A DNA stretch of 51,189 nucleotides, from NCBI RefSeq assembly GCF_003323745.1, contig NZ_QOIL01000025.1, forward strand, positions 1-51,189, given 5' to 3'. Numbering within the stretch: the stretch's first letter is position 1; each line of letters starts with the position of its first letter. The notes under the pieces are model-generated. The model was not told the DNA's origin. It ran no database searches and saw nothing but the letters and a program-made list of their open reading frames with translations. Source of the DNA: Sphaerisporangium album (lineage in GTDB: Bacteria > Actinomycetota > Actinomycetes > Streptosporangiales > Streptosporangiaceae). The position numbers and the translations under genes were made by a program. Below, one piece after another: positions 1-8,787 of this stretch.

Positions 1-1
1 C

Positions 2-113
2 TGACCATCCACCGGGAGATCGACCTGGCCACTCACCGGGATTTCCGGTGACCACACCAGGAATTTTGATGGCCACCAGCCGGGAGAAATCTGGCCGCTC
101 AACTGGAGAACGG
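2..113. repeat. Five degenerate ~22-base tandem repeats, probable IS21-type terminal repeats
   Basis: Five imperfect copies of a unit resembling TGGCCACTCACCGGGAGAT begin at 2, 26, 49, 70 and 92, giving periods of 24, 23, 21 and 22 bases. Each starts TGRCCA or TGGCCG and carries a CCGGGA or CTGGAG-like core. IS21-family elements are known for multiple terminal repeats of about this size at their ends. No transposase is visible, so the element would lie left of the window. The repeats stop where homology to the truncated regulator begins. The repeats are seen directly; the IS21 assignment is inference. Confidence 0.6.
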
Positions 114-114
114 C

Positions 115-531
115 GTGTCCGCTAGCACTCGGATGGCGCGCCAATCGGCCGTCCTTAATCGTGATTAACGTCCACAGCTCGTCTGTCTCCTGAACGAGGC
201 CGTAGTGCGACGACCCGTCGGCGGCCCTTCGACCATGCGCGCGCAACTGCGGCGGCTTATTGAGATCGGCGCGGGACCGAATGTCGCCATTCGGATCGTC
301 CCGTTCCGGACTGGTGCCCATGCGGCGATCGAAGGTCCGTTCGTCCTGCTCTGCTTCCCCGAAGAGCACGCACCCGACGTCGCCTACGTCGAGGGAGCGA
401 TGGGTGACCTCTATTCGGAGAGTGTTGAAGAAGTGCAGCGCTAAACGCTGTTGTTCGAGCGTATATGTGACCTTGCGCTGGACGTCGAGGAGACCGCGAC
501 GATGATCGCGGCAGCGGCTGAGGAGTTGTAG
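115..531 (+). pseudogene. Truncated Scr1-type (DUF5753) transcriptional regulator remnant
   Basis: Translation in frame from 115 gives recognisable DUF5753 C-terminal sequence, including RRPVGGPSTMRAQL, NVAIRIVPF and GPFVLLCFPE. It is broken by TAA codons at 166-168 and 442-444, and the reading continues sensibly past both (TLLFERICDLALDVEE) to a TAG at 529-531. The N-terminal helix-turn-helix and the first part of DUF5753 are missing because the homology ends at the repeat array on the left. Intact relatives are about 280 residues and work with a DUF397 protein, which follows here with overlapping TAGTG. An open frame from 205 to 444 survives but is only a fragment. Confidence 0.75.
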
Positions 532-737
532 TGCCCGACCAGGTTGAGCTTGCTGGCGTGTCGTGGCGGAAGAGCAGCTTCAGCGGTGGTGGAAACGACT
601 GCGTAGAGATCGCGACGATCAACGACACCGTCGCCCTCAGGGACTCCAAGAGGCCGGGCGGCCCGCTCCTCCGGTTCTCTCACAGGGAATGGAACGCCTT
701 CCTCGACCACCTGCGGGCCGGTGACCTCGTGCTTTAG
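531..737 (+). CDS. DUF397 domain protein
   Basis: This 68-residue protein has the typical DUF397 pattern: WRKSSFSGGGNDCVEIA near residues 11-27, then VALRDSKRPGGPLLRFS and WNAFLDHLRAG. GTG at 531 shares its G with the TAG stop of the broken regulator, so it was translationally coupled to it. DUF397 proteins are small actinobacterial partners of Scr1/BldB-associated XRE regulators; their biochemical role is not settled. The gene itself looks intact, so it has outlived its partner. Family assignment is strong; present function is unknown. Confidence 0.85.
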   Translation: MPDQVELAGVSWRKSSFSGGGNDCVEIATINDTVALRDSKRPGGPLLRFSHREWNAFLDHLRAGDLVL

Positions 738-836
738 CTTCTTTCGTGCCTGGCGGCTTCATCTGCGCCGCGTGGCGGCGTGGCTGTGCAGGACTCCGGC
801 GGCAGGATATGAGGCACCCGCATGAGAGGACCTCCT

Positions 837-1196
837 GTGCAGAACGATCAGGGGCGTGTTTTTCGCGAAGCGTGGATCACCGGGGTGCGCAAGTACTACC
901 CGGGGGAGCCCAAGCCGGGATATGTCGCGCCTTGGGATGAGACTCCCGAGTGGGAGCGGCAGGCTGCGGCGGCTGTGTACGGGCAGGTGCGGGAGTTCAT
1001 CCTGGTCAGTGGGGGTGCCGCGGGCAGGCTGACGCGGGTGCAGAAGGGGCGGTTCGTGGCGTTGTGCTGGATCGCGCAGATTTACCGGCACTTCGAGGAT
1101 CCCAAGCCTTCTTATGTGGCCGACTGGGATGAGATGCCGGAGTGGCAGCGGGAGACGGACGCCGACATCTTCGAGCGGATCGAGTCGGAGGCTTAG
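837..1196 (+). CDS. Small hypothetical protein with an internal duplication
   Basis: The product is 119 residues. I chose GTG at 837 because GAGAGGA lies six bases upstream; an in-frame ATG at 822 lacks a ribosome site. Two related blocks are visible: PKPGYVAPWDETPEWER near residues 25-41 and PKPSYVADWDEMPEWQR near 86-102, each followed by an acidic or alanine-rich helix. The middle contains a hydrophobic stretch (RFVALCWIAQIYRHF). No signal peptide or known catalytic motif is seen. I do not recognise a named family. Confidence 0.6.
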   Translation: MQNDQGRVFREAWITGVRKYYPGEPKPGYVAPWDETPEWERQAAAAVYGQVREFILVSGGAAGRLTRVQKGRFVALCWIAQIYRHFEDPKPSYVADWDEMPEWQRETDADIFERIESEA

Positions 1197-1256
1197 CGGG
1201 CCAGGGGCGAACGGCTCTCTGTCTGCCGAAGAGCTTCCTCGGTTGGGAGATGCCGT

Positions 1257-1285
1257 GGCCCCGTCCCGGTGGAGAGGACGGGGCC
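1257..1285. terminator. Stem-loop between convergent genes
   Basis: A perfect 10-base inverted repeat, GGCCCCGTCC with GGACGGGGCC, is separated by a nine-base loop. It lies between the ends of the small protein (1196) and the minus-strand DUF3494 gene (1307), so it could serve both strands. There is no U-tract, which is common for actinomycete terminators. Confidence 0.5.
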
Positions 1286-1306
1286 GGTCGACGTCGGGTC
1301 GGCTTG

Positions 1307-2869
1307 TCAGCCTGTGACGGCGATCTTGGCGCGGGGCTTCGGGTGGCCCTTGTGGTGAACGTATGGGCGCTCGTGGAACTTGTGGATCTTGTGTCTGGCG
1401 TGGTGGTGCCCCGGGTGATGTGAGGACCAGGACCTGTGGGCGCGGTGGTGGCCCCTGTGCCCGCCCTCGCCGATCACTCCCTGAAGGGTGTGGAGCGTCT
1501 GGACGTCCACCAGGCGGCCGTGGTCGTCACGGTGGTGCCCGCGGTCCCATTTCCGGTGTTCGTGGGCACGCGCCTTTGCCTCCTTCACATTCCGAGACCT
1601 TTCCTGGTCCCCCTCGTCTTCGCACTTCTCTTCCCCGGCATGATGAGCGCCGCCGGGGACGACGGGCGGTTTCGGCGTCGATGTGGGCGTCGATGTGGGT
1701 GTGGGTGTGGGCGTCGGAGGCGGTGTCGGAGGCGGTGTGGGCGTGGGTGTGGGTGTGGGAGGCGGTGTCGGAGGCGGTGTGGGTGTGGGTGTGGGCGTCG
1801 GAGGCGGTGTCGGAGGAATGGGGCCGCTGGTGATGACCTGGGTCAACGGCGGTGAGGCGCTGGAATCCAACTGGGGCGAGCCCGAATAGGTGGCGACGAT
1901 CTGGTGCGTGCCCACGGGAAGGTTCGCGACCGTGAGGCCCGCGTGGCCGGTCGCGTCAAGAGGGGCCGAGCCGATGTTCCCTCCGTCGGAGGTGAACGCG
2001 ACCGTGCCGGTAGGGACGAATCCGGCCGTGGCCGTCACCGTCGCGGTGAAGGTGACCGGAGTTCCCACCTGAGCCGTCGGGGCCGACGAGGTCAGTGTGG
2101 TCGCGGTGGTCCTGTCGGGAGGGATCAGGCAGTCGGACCGCGTGATGGTGTCCGAGTCCAGCGTGACGGCGCCGTTGCGGGCGAGGACGCGGCCGTTCAC
2201 CTTCACACCGGTGGTCACGGTGATCGACGTGAGCGCGAGGATGGTGCCGACGAAGCTCGAACTCGTCCCCAGAGTGGCCGAGCTGCCGACTTGCCAGAAG
2301 ATGTTGCACGCCTGAGCACCCCCGATGAGGGTCACCGTGCTGGCGGACGCGGTGATGAGGGTGGACGCCGCCTTGAAGATGAAGACCGCGTTCGGGTCGC
2401 CCTTGGCGTCGAGGGTCAGGTTCCCGGTGATCCCCAGGGTGCCCGCGGCCGAGGCGTACACGCCTGGCGTCAAGGTGGTGCCACCCAACTCGGTGGGCAC
2501 CAGGGTGACGGGTGTCCGTCCGGCGGCGTCGTTGTAGGCGGTGGTCAGGTCGACCTGCGCCTGCACTGCGGCGGCGTCCGCCGCGTGGATGGCTCCGATC
2601 ACGGTGCCGGGCGGAAAACCGGTCACCGAGGAACCGGGGCTGACTCCGAGATCTCCGGTGACGACCGTGGGGCCGGTGTTGGTGACCGCGGCGCCGGCGA
2701 GGACCGCATAGCTGGTGGCCGTGCCGAGGCCCACCGGAGCCTGCGCGGCCCCGGCGCTCTGTGGCGTGACGACGAGGACCCCGATGGCGACGATCACCGC
2801 GAGGGTCGCCGTCAGCGAGGATCGGAAGAGACTTCGTGGCACGGCACGAATGCGAGCGACATTTTTCAT
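1307..2869 (-). CDS. Secreted DUF3494 (ice-binding-like) protein with Ig-like domain and His-rich tail
   Basis: The product is 520 residues. Residues 1-42 form a signal peptide (basic start, hydrophobic TLAVIVAIGVLVV, cleavage near SAGAAQA). Residues about 45-250 match the DUF3494 beta-solenoid fold, with YAVLAGAAVTNTGPTVVTGDLGV and LTPGVYASAAGTLGITGNL. An Ig-like repeat follows (TTATTLTSSAPTAQVGTPVTF to about 345), then a Pro-Thr linker. The last ~115 residues are extremely His-rich (HHRDDHGR, HHPGHHHARHKIHKFHERP), which is not part of the known domain. ATG at 2869 has AGAGGA upstream. Ice binding is known for some family members only; adhesion or metal binding are equally possible here. Confidence 0.8.
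   Translation of the reverse strand: MKNVARIRAVPRSLFRSSLTATLAVIVAIGVLVVTPQSAGAAQAPVGLGTATSYAVLAGAAVTNTGPTVVTGDLGVSPGSSVTGFPPGTVIGAIHAADAAAVQAQVDLTTAYNDAAGRTPVTLVPTELGGTTLTPGVYASAAGTLGITGNLTLDAKGDPNAVFIFKAASTLITASASTVTLIGGAQACNIFWQVGSSATLGTSSSFVGTILALTSITVTTGVKVNGRVLARNGAVTLDSDTITRSDCLIPPDRTTATTLTSSAPTAQVGTPVTFTATVTATAGFVPTGTVAFTSDGGNIGSAPLDATGHAGLTVANLPVGTHQIVATYSGSPQLDSSASPPLTQVITSGPIPPTPPPTPTPTPTPPPTPPPTPTPTPTPPPTPPPTPTPTPTSTPTSTPKPPVVPGGAHHAGEEKCEDEGDQERSRNVKEAKARAHEHRKWDRGHHRDDHGRLVDVQTLHTLQGVIGEGGHRGHHRAHRSWSSHHPGHHHARHKIHKFHERPYVHHKGHPKPRAKIAVTG
1684..1816. repeat. 42-base tandem repeat encoding a Pro-Thr linker
   Basis: About three copies of a 42-base unit made of GTGGGTGTGGGTGT and CGGAGGCGGTGT blocks encode, on the minus strand, a 14-residue PT-rich repeat (TPPPTPPPTPTPTP). 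It separates the Ig-like domain from the His-rich tail of the DUF3494 protein. Copy number is likely to vary between strains. Confidence 0.75.
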
Positions 2870-3344
2870 AAAGCCGTCCTCTGCTTTTAGTATTTCCCCG
2901 CCCGGGCGCTTGGTGATGGTGCGCCGCTCTTTCCAATCCTATCGATCAAGCGTGCCTTACTTGTTTTCCGACATGAAGTGAATTCGGGTGTGGCGGCTAT
3001 TTTCTGATATAGGCTGAAATTTGTCTTTCCGCTGGTCAGGCATGATGAGCTGGCTCCGTGTCGCCGGCGGGGGATCAGGGTGGAGCTCGTTGAGCAGGTC
3101 ACCCGTGGGTCAGGCCGAGGGTCGCCTAATGCGGTCGGACTATTAAGTCGGGAATGCTGCGCCAGAGCATCGGGCCGGACGCCCGTATCGTTGCCCGGTC
3201 CCGCCCGGGTGATCATCTGCGGCGCCGTCGGCGAGCCCGTCGGCGCGCACACGTCAGGTGTCTTCCGGGCGGACTCATTGACATGACCTCATGCGGCGGG
3301 GATGCTGAATGAAAGTATGCATTCGAGGTGGGGAGTGAAACCTA
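2870..3344. other. Divergent intergenic region without a supported gene
   Basis: This 475-base gap separates the DUF3494 gene from the RpiR regulator and should hold both promoters. It is less GC-rich than its surroundings in 2890-3020. No open frame here has a convincing ribosome site or family match. The only clear symmetric element is the GAATG/CATTC inverted repeat at 3307-3324. Confidence 0.5.
3307..3324. promoter_or_regulatory. Inverted repeat GAATG-N8-CATTC, candidate operator
   Basis: A perfect five-base inverted repeat with an eight-base, AT-rich spacer lies 20 bases before the GTG start of the RpiR regulator. RpiR proteins often bind short inverted repeats near their own genes, so autoregulation or control of the hut genes is plausible. 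The symmetry is short and could be chance. Confidence 0.35.
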
Positions 3345-4328
3345 GTGATCGCATGCGGTCCGCCGGGCGAGGTCCATCCGGACGGCACGACGGCCGTGGC
3401 CGCCCTCGGCGGGCGCACCCGCGCCAGGGACCGGCAGGTGGGTGACCCGGCCAAGCCCGGAACGGCGGTCGCCTCGGAGGACGCGTCGCGGGTGGCCGCC
3501 CGCCTCAGGGAGATCTTCGAGGGCCATCGGCTGTCGCCCTCCCAGCGGCGGATCGCTCGCTACCTCCTGGAGCGCCCCGGCGAGGCCGTCTTCCTCACGA
3601 GCATCGACATCGCCGAGGCGGTCGGCACCAGCCAGCCGTCGGTGACGCGTTTCGCCTTCGCCCTGGGGTACACCGGCTTCCCGGAGTTCCGCGAGGATCT
3701 GAGGGCCGCGCTGCGCGACGGCCGGGGCTTGGATGCCGGGCCGGCCGGGTTGAACCACGTACAGGCCATGGTCGGCTCCGAGATCCGCAACCTGGAGTTG
3801 CTGCGCGACGGCCTCGGCGACACCCGGCGCCTCAAGGAGGTCGCCGCCGGGCTGGCCGCGTCCCGCCCGCTCCCGGTCATCGGCCTGCGCGTCTCCGCGC
3901 CGCTCGCCCACCTGTTCGGCTACCTGGCGGCCAAGGCTCATCCTGACGTCAGGGTCATCGACGCGGCGGGGTCGACCTTGGAGGACCGGCTGAGCCGGGC
4001 GGCCGACGCCGGGGCCACCTGGACGCTGGCGTTCGCGCTGCCCCGTTACCCGCGCGAGCTGCGCGACGGGCTCGTCTGGGCCAGGCGCGCGGGCCTTCGC
4101 GTCGCGCTCGTCAGCGATCACGCCGTCGGGGCGCTGGCCGAGCACGCCGACATCGTCCTGACGGCGCCGGTGAGCTCGCAGTTCGCCTTCGACTCCCAGG
4201 CCGCGCCGAGCGTGCTGTGCGTGGTGCTCGTCCACTCGATGCTGGACGCGCTGCCCACGCGGGAACAGGCGTCCATGGAGGACTTCGAGAACAGCGCGGC
4301 CGAACGCAGGGTGTTCCTGTCCGAATGA
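3345..4328 (+). CDS. MurR/RpiR family regulator (HTH plus SIS domain), probable hut regulator
   Basis: The 327-residue protein begins with a low-complexity segment (1-50), then an RpiR-type helix-turn-helix near 60-130 (LSPSQRRIARYLLERPGE, FLTSIDIAEAVGTSQPSVTRFA, GYTGFPEFREDLR) and a C-terminal SIS sugar-isomerase fold. GTG at 3345 has GGGGAG about nine bases upstream. It is 54 bases before hutU and points the same way. In this family the SIS domain senses a small effector; a histidine-pathway intermediate such as urocanate would fit, but that is inference from position. The N-terminal extension is longer than usual. Confidence 0.85.
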   Translation: MIACGPPGEVHPDGTTAVAALGGRTRARDRQVGDPAKPGTAVASEDASRVAARLREIFEGHRLSPSQRRIARYLLERPGEAVFLTSIDIAEAVGTSQPSVTRFAFALGYTGFPEFREDLRAALRDGRGLDAGPAGLNHVQAMVGSEIRNLELLRDGLGDTRRLKEVAAGLAASRPLPVIGLRVSAPLAHLFGYLAAKAHPDVRVIDAAGSTLEDRLSRAADAGATWTLAFALPRYPRELRDGLVWARRAGLRVALVSDHAVGALAEHADIVLTAPVSSQFAFDSQAAPSVLCVVLVHSMLDALPTREQASMEDFENSAAERRVFLSE

Positions 4329-4382
4329 CCGGTGTTCCCATGAAAGAACGACCCGGCACGTGCACAAAGGAGATGACGAGCG

Positions 4383-6065
4383 ATGAGTGAGGACGCCGGG
4401 CGGGTGATCCGCGCGCCGCGGGGGACGGACCTGTCGTGCCGGGGGTGGCAGCAGGAGGCCGCGTTCCGGATGCTGCACAACAACCTCGACCCCGAGGTGG
4501 CCGAGCATCCGGACAAGCTGGTCGTGTACGGAGGGACCGGGAAGGCGGCGCGGGACTGGCCGTCGTTCGACGCCATCGCCCGCACGCTGCGCGGGCTGGA
4601 GCAGGACGAGACGCTGCTCGTGCAGTCGGGCCGCCCGGTCGGCGTGATGCGCACCCACGAGTGGGCGCCGCGCGTGCTGATCGCCAACTCGAACCTGGTG
4701 CCCGACTGGGCCACCTGGGAGGAGTTCCGGCGCCTGGAGGCCGCCGGGCTCACGATGTACGGCCAGATGACCGCCGGGTCGTGGATCTACATCGGCACGC
4801 AGGGCATCCTGCAGGGCACGTACGAGACCTTCGCCGCCGTCGCGGCCAAGCGGTTCGGCGGCAGCCTCGCCGGGACGATCACCCTCACCGCCGGGCTCGG
4901 CGGCATGGGCGGCGCGCAGCCGCTGGCGGTGACCATGAACGACGGCGTCGTGATCTGCGTCGAGTGCGACCCCTCGCGGATCGCCCGCCGCATCGAGCAC
5001 CGCTACCTCGACGTCGAGGCCAAGGACCTGGACGACGCCCTTCGCCTCGCCGTGGAGGCCAGGGACGCCCGCCGTCCCCTGTCGATCGGCCTGCTCGGCA
5101 ACGCCGCCGACGTGCTGCCCCGGCTGCTCGCCATGGACGCCCCCATCGACGTCGTCACCGACCAGACCTCGGCGCACGACCCGCTGTCCTACCTGCCGGT
5201 CGGCATGGCGTTCGAGGACATGCGCGACGAGGCCGCCAAGGACCCGGCCGGCTTCACCGAGCGCGCCCGCGCGTCCATGGCCGGGCACGTCGAGGCGATG
5301 GTCGGCTTCCTGGACAAGGGCGCGGAGGTGTTCGACTACGGCAACTCGATCCGCGGCGAGGCGAAGCTGGCCGGGTACGCGCGGGCCTTCGACTTTCCCG
5401 GCTTCGTGCCCGCCTACATCCGGCCGCTGTTCTGTGAGGGAAGGGGCCCGTTCCGCTGGGCCGCGCTGTCGGGCGACCCGCGCGACATCGCCGCGACCGA
5501 CCGGGCGATGCTGGAGCTGTTCCCGGAGAACGAGTCCCTGGCCCGCTGGATCAAGCTCGCCGGCGAGCGCGTCGCCTTCCAGGGGCTGCCCGCGCGCATC
5601 TGCTGGCTCGGGTACGGCGAGCGGGACAAGGCCGGGCTGCGGTTCAACGAGATGGTCGCTTCCGGGGAGCTGCGTGCCCCCCTCGCCATCGGCCGTGACC
5701 ACCTCGACTGCGGGTCGGTCGCCTCGCCGTACCGCGAGACCGAGGGCATGCTCGACGGCTCCGACGCGATCGCCGACTGGCCGCTGCTCAACGCCATGGT
5801 GAACGTCGCCTCCGGCGCGTCCTGGGTGTCGATCCACCACGGCGGCGGCGTCGGCATCGGCCGGTCCATCCACGCCGGGCAGGTCGCCGTCGCCGACGGC
5901 ACCGAGCTGGCGGCCCGGAAGCTTGAGCGCGTGCTGACCAACGACCCCGGCATGGGCGTCATCCGGCACGTCGACGCCGGGTACGACAGGGCGGCCGAGG
6001 TCGCGGGGGAGCGCGGCGTGCCGATCCCGATGGCGGCCGGGGACACGACCGGGGAAGCGCGGTGA
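4383..6065 (+). CDS. hutU: Urocanate hydratase
   Basis: At 560 residues this is full length for urocanase, which converts urocanate to 4-imidazolone-5-propionate using tightly bound NAD+. Diagnostic segments are [24 protein letters not shown], the NAD-binding [32 protein letters not shown] and [25 protein letters not shown] lies about 12 bases before the ATG. The stop overlaps the next gene's GTG (GTGA), so the four catabolic genes form one coupled operon. Cytoplasmic. Confidence 0.97.
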   Translation: MSEDAGRVIRAPRGTDLSCRGWQQEAAFRMLHNNLDPEVAEHPDKLVVYGGTGKAARDWPSFDAIARTLRGLEQDETLLVQSGRPVGVMRTHEWAPRVLIANSNLVPDWATWEEFRRLEAAGLTMYGQMTAGSWIYIGTQGILQGTYETFAAVAAKRFGGSLAGTITLTAGLGGMGGAQPLAVTMNDGVVICVECDPSRIARRIEHRYLDVEAKDLDDALRLAVEARDARRPLSIGLLGNAADVLPRLLAMDAPIDVVTDQTSAHDPLSYLPVGMAFEDMRDEAAKDPAGFTERARASMAGHVEAMVGFLDKGAEVFDYGNSIRGEAKLAGYARAFDFPGFVPAYIRPLFCEGRGPFRWAALSGDPRDIAATDRAMLELFPENESLARWIKLAGERVAFQGLPARICWLGYGERDKAGLRFNEMVASGELRAPLAIGRDHLDCGSVASPYRETEGMLDGSDAIADWPLLNAMVNVASGASWVSIHHGGGVGIGRSIHAGQVAVADGTELAARKLERVLTNDPGMGVIRHVDAGYDRAAEVAGERGVPIPMAAGDTTGEAR

Positions 6066-7324
6066 TCGGCGCGTCCCACGGCCCGGCGTACCTCGAACAG
6101 GCGCAGGGCCGGGTCACGCCGGTCGGGACGGCCTTCGCGCGCGACTGGGCCGACCTGGCCGGCATCGGCGGCGGGGGAGCGGGCGGCTACCGCCGGTTCG
6201 CCTGGACCCCGGCCGACCTGGCCCTGCGCGCGTGGTTCCGCGAGCAGGCGGCCCGCCGGGACATGGCCTGCGAGCAGGACCGCAACGGCAACCTGTGGGC
6301 CTGGTGGGGCACCCCCGGCGCCGGCGCGGTGGTGACGGGCAGCCACCTGGACAGCGTCCCGGGCGGCGGCGCCTTCGACGGCCCGCTCGGCGTGGTCTCG
6401 GCCTTCCACGCGGTGGACGTGCTGCGCGAGCGCGGCGTCGTCCCCGCGCGGCCGATCGCGGTGGTGGACTTCGCCGACGAGGAGGGCGCCCGCTTCGGCG
6501 TGGCGTGCGTGGGCAGCCGGCTGCTCACCGGCGTGCTGGCCCCGCAGGACGCCCGCGCCCTGCGCGACGGCGACGGGGTGTCCCTGGCCGAGGCGATGCG
6601 CGCCGCGGGCGCCGACCCGGCCGCGATCGGCCGCGACGAGCGCGCCCTGGAGCGCATCGGCGTCTTCGTCGAGCTGCACGTCGAACAGGGGCGGGGCCTG
6701 GCCGGCCTCGACGCGCCGATCGGCGTGGCCACCGCGATCTGGCCGCACGGCCGGTGGCGCTGCACGTTCCACGGCGAGGGCGACCACGCGGGGACGACCC
6801 GGCTCGCCGACCGGCACGACCCCATGCTGCCGTTCGCCTCGGCCGTGCTCGCCGCCCGGGAGACCGCCGCGCGGCTCGGCGCGCTCGCGACGTTCGGCAA
6901 GGTGCGGGTCGAACCAGGAGGAACCAACGCGATCCCCTCGCGCGTCGACGCCTGGCTGGACGGCCGCGCGCCCGACGAGGCGACGGTGGCCCGCATGGTG
7001 GAGGAGATCTCCGACGCCGCCCGCGACGCGGGGAGACAGCACGGCGTGCGGGTCGAGGTGGCGGTGGAGTCCTCGACGCCGCTCGTCGAGTTCGGCGACG
7101 GCCTGCGCGACCGGATCTCCGCCGCGCTCGGCGGCGTCCCCGCCCTCCCGACCGGCGCGGGCCATGACGCGGGCATCCTGTCGGCCGAGGTCCCGGCCGC
7201 GATGCTGTTCGTCCGCAACCCGACCGGCGTCAGCCACAGCCCGGCCGAGCACGCCGAGACCGCGGACTGCGTCACCGGTATCTTCGCCCTGGCCGCCGTC
7301 CTGGAGGACCTGGCATGCCGGTGA
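6062..7324 (+). CDS. M20 family amidohydrolase (allantoate/N-carbamoyl amidohydrolase-like)
   Basis: The 420-residue protein carries the M20 di-metal set: [18 protein letters not shown] (His and Asp ligands), [11 protein letters not shown] (catalytic and ligand acids), ELHVEQG and GVSHSPAEH, with the dimerisation lid between. Annotated relatives are allantoate amidohydrolases or N-carbamoyl-amino-acid hydrolases. Here it sits between hutU and hutF, overlapping both, where a hutG-type N-formylglutamate amidohydrolase would be needed. I infer that it may release formate from N-formyl-L-glutamate, the HutF product. The sequence shows the family, not the substrate. Confidence 0.85.
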   Translation: MIGASHGPAYLEQAQGRVTPVGTAFARDWADLAGIGGGGAGGYRRFAWTPADLALRAWFREQAARRDMACEQDRNGNLWAWWGTPGAGAVVTGSHLDSVPGGGAFDGPLGVVSAFHAVDVLRERGVVPARPIAVVDFADEEGARFGVACVGSRLLTGVLAPQDARALRDGDGVSLAEAMRAAGADPAAIGRDERALERIGVFVELHVEQGRGLAGLDAPIGVATAIWPHGRWRCTFHGEGDHAGTTRLADRHDPMLPFASAVLAARETAARLGALATFGKVRVEPGGTNAIPSRVDAWLDGRAPDEATVARMVEEISDAARDAGRQHGVRVEVAVESSTPLVEFGDGLRDRISAALGGVPALPTGAGHDAGILSAEVPAAMLFVRNPTGVSHSPAEHAETADCVTGIFALAAVLEDLACR

Positions 7325-8787
7325 GCCTCTATTACGCCGACCTCGCCTGGCTGGGCACGGGCGCTCCGGCCGTACGGCCGGGGGAGGACGACGTCACCGC
7401 GCGGCCCGGGGACGAGATCGCGCGGCGTGGGGACGAGAGCGCGCGGCCGGGCTGGGACCGCGTCGTGTCCGGCGTGGTCATCGAGGTCGCCGACGGGCGG
7501 ATCACCGCCGTGCGAACCGGCGTCCCCGCGCCGCCGCCCGGGGCCGTCCACCTGCGCGGCCTCACCCTGCCCGGCCTGGCCAACGCGCACAGCCACGCCT
7601 TCCACCGGGCGCTGCGCGGGCGCACCCAGCGCGAGCGCGGCACGTTCTGGACGTGGCGCCGGCAGATGTACGAGGTCGCCGGGCGTCTCACGCCGGAGAA
7701 CCACCACGCGCTCGCCCGGGCCGCCTACGCCGAGATGGCGCTCGCCGGGGTGACCTGCGTGGGCGAGTTCCACTACCTCCACCACGACGCCGGCGGACGC
7801 CCGTACCAGGCGGCCAACGCCATGGGAGAGGCGCTGATCGCCGCCGCCGCGGACGCCGGCATCAGGATCACGCTGCTGGACACCTGCTACCTGCGCGGCG
7901 GCTTCGCGGCACCGCTGGAAGGGCCGCAGCTGCGGTTCGGCGACGGGGACGCGCACGCGTGGGCCGAGCGGGCGGACGCCCTCAAAGGCGGCGGCCAAGC
8001 GAGAATCGGCGCCGCGATCCACTCCGTGCGCGCCGTCCCGGCCGGGGAGCTCGCCGTTGTGAGCGGCTGGGCGCGCGAGCGCGGCGCGCCGCTGCACTTC
8101 CACCTGTCCGAGCAGGTCGCCGAGAACGAGGCGTGCCTGGCCGCGCACGGACGCACCCCCGCCGAACTGCTCGACGCCCACGGCGTGCTGGGCCGGAACG
8201 CGACGGCCGTCCATGCCACGCACCTGACGCCGGGCGACGTGACGCTGCTCGGCGGGTCTGGGACGGGCGTGTGCATGTGCCCCACCACCGAACGCGACCT
8301 CGCCGACGGCGTCGGCCCGGCCCGCCGTCTGTTCGAGGCGGGCTCGCCGCTCTCGCTCGGCAGCGACAGCAACGCCGTGGTCGACCTCTTCGAGGAGGCG
8401 CGCGGCGTCGAGCTGGACGAACGGCTCGCCACCCGCGAACGCGGCCACTGGCGCGCCGCCGAGCTCCTGCGCGGCGCGACCTCCGGCGGGCACGCGGCGC
8501 TCGGCTGGCCGGACGCGGGCCGCATCGAGGCGGGCGCCCCCGCCGACCTGGTCGCCGTCGCCCTGGACTCGGTCCGCACGGCCGGCGCCTCCGAGGACGC
8601 CCCGCTGGAGACGGTGGTCTTCGCGGCCACGGCCGCCGACGTCCGCGAGGTGGTCGCCGGAGGCCGTCACATCGTCTCCCAGGGCCGCCACCTGCTCGTG
8701 GACGACGTCCCGGCGGCTCTCGCCGCCGCAGTGTCGGCCGTGACCTCGCCATTCACCCTCAAGCCGTCGACTTCGGAGCGGGTATGA
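7315..8787 (+). CDS. hutF: Formimidoylglutamate deiminase
   Basis: HutF hydrolyses N-formimino-L-glutamate to N-formyl-L-glutamate and ammonia. The 490-residue amidohydrolase-fold protein shows [16 protein letters not shown] (HxH metal site), [29 protein letters not shown] and [20 protein letters not shown], all typical of HutF. ATG at 7315 overlaps the preceding gene by ten bases; GTG at 7321 is an alternative. Residues about 20-50 contain an RPGEDD/RPGDE/RRGDE-like insertion not expected at the usual compact N-terminus. Its stop overlaps hutI (ATGA). Confidence 0.93.
   Translation: MPVSLYYADLAWLGTGAPAVRPGEDDVTARPGDEIARRGDESARPGWDRVVSGVVIEVADGRITAVRTGVPAPPPGAVHLRGLTLPGLANAHSHAFHRALRGRTQRERGTFWTWRRQMYEVAGRLTPENHHALARAAYAEMALAGVTCVGEFHYLHHDAGGRPYQAANAMGEALIAAAADAGIRITLLDTCYLRGGFAAPLEGPQLRFGDGDAHAWAERADALKGGGQARIGAAIHSVRAVPAGELAVVSGWARERGAPLHFHLSEQVAENEACLAAHGRTPAELLDAHGVLGRNATAVHATHLTPGDVTLLGGSGTGVCMCPTTERDLADGVGPARRLFEAGSPLSLGSDSNAVVDLFEEARGVELDERLATRERGHWRAAELLRGATSGGHAALGWPDAGRIEAGAPADLVAVALDSVRTAGASEDAPLETVVFAATAADVREVVAGGRHIVSQGRHLLVDDVPAALAAAVSAVTSPFTLKPSTSERV

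Noticed and set aside
2887..3252. 121-residue minus-strand frame in the divergent region
   Set aside because: No ribosome site, no family resemblance, and it crosses the region expected to hold two promoters.
3342..5969. Long minus-strand open frame antisense to the RpiR and hutU genes
   Set aside because: It reads as Gly/Ala/Arg/Val/Pro-rich sequence without family motifs, directly opposite well-conserved genes. GC-rich third positions keep the opposite strand free of stops.
7164..8783. Upstream extension of the hutI frame through the hutF gene
   Set aside because: The frame is open but the translation is Arg/Pro-rich and hutF occupies this DNA with full motifs. ATG 8784 with the ATGA overlap is the natural start.
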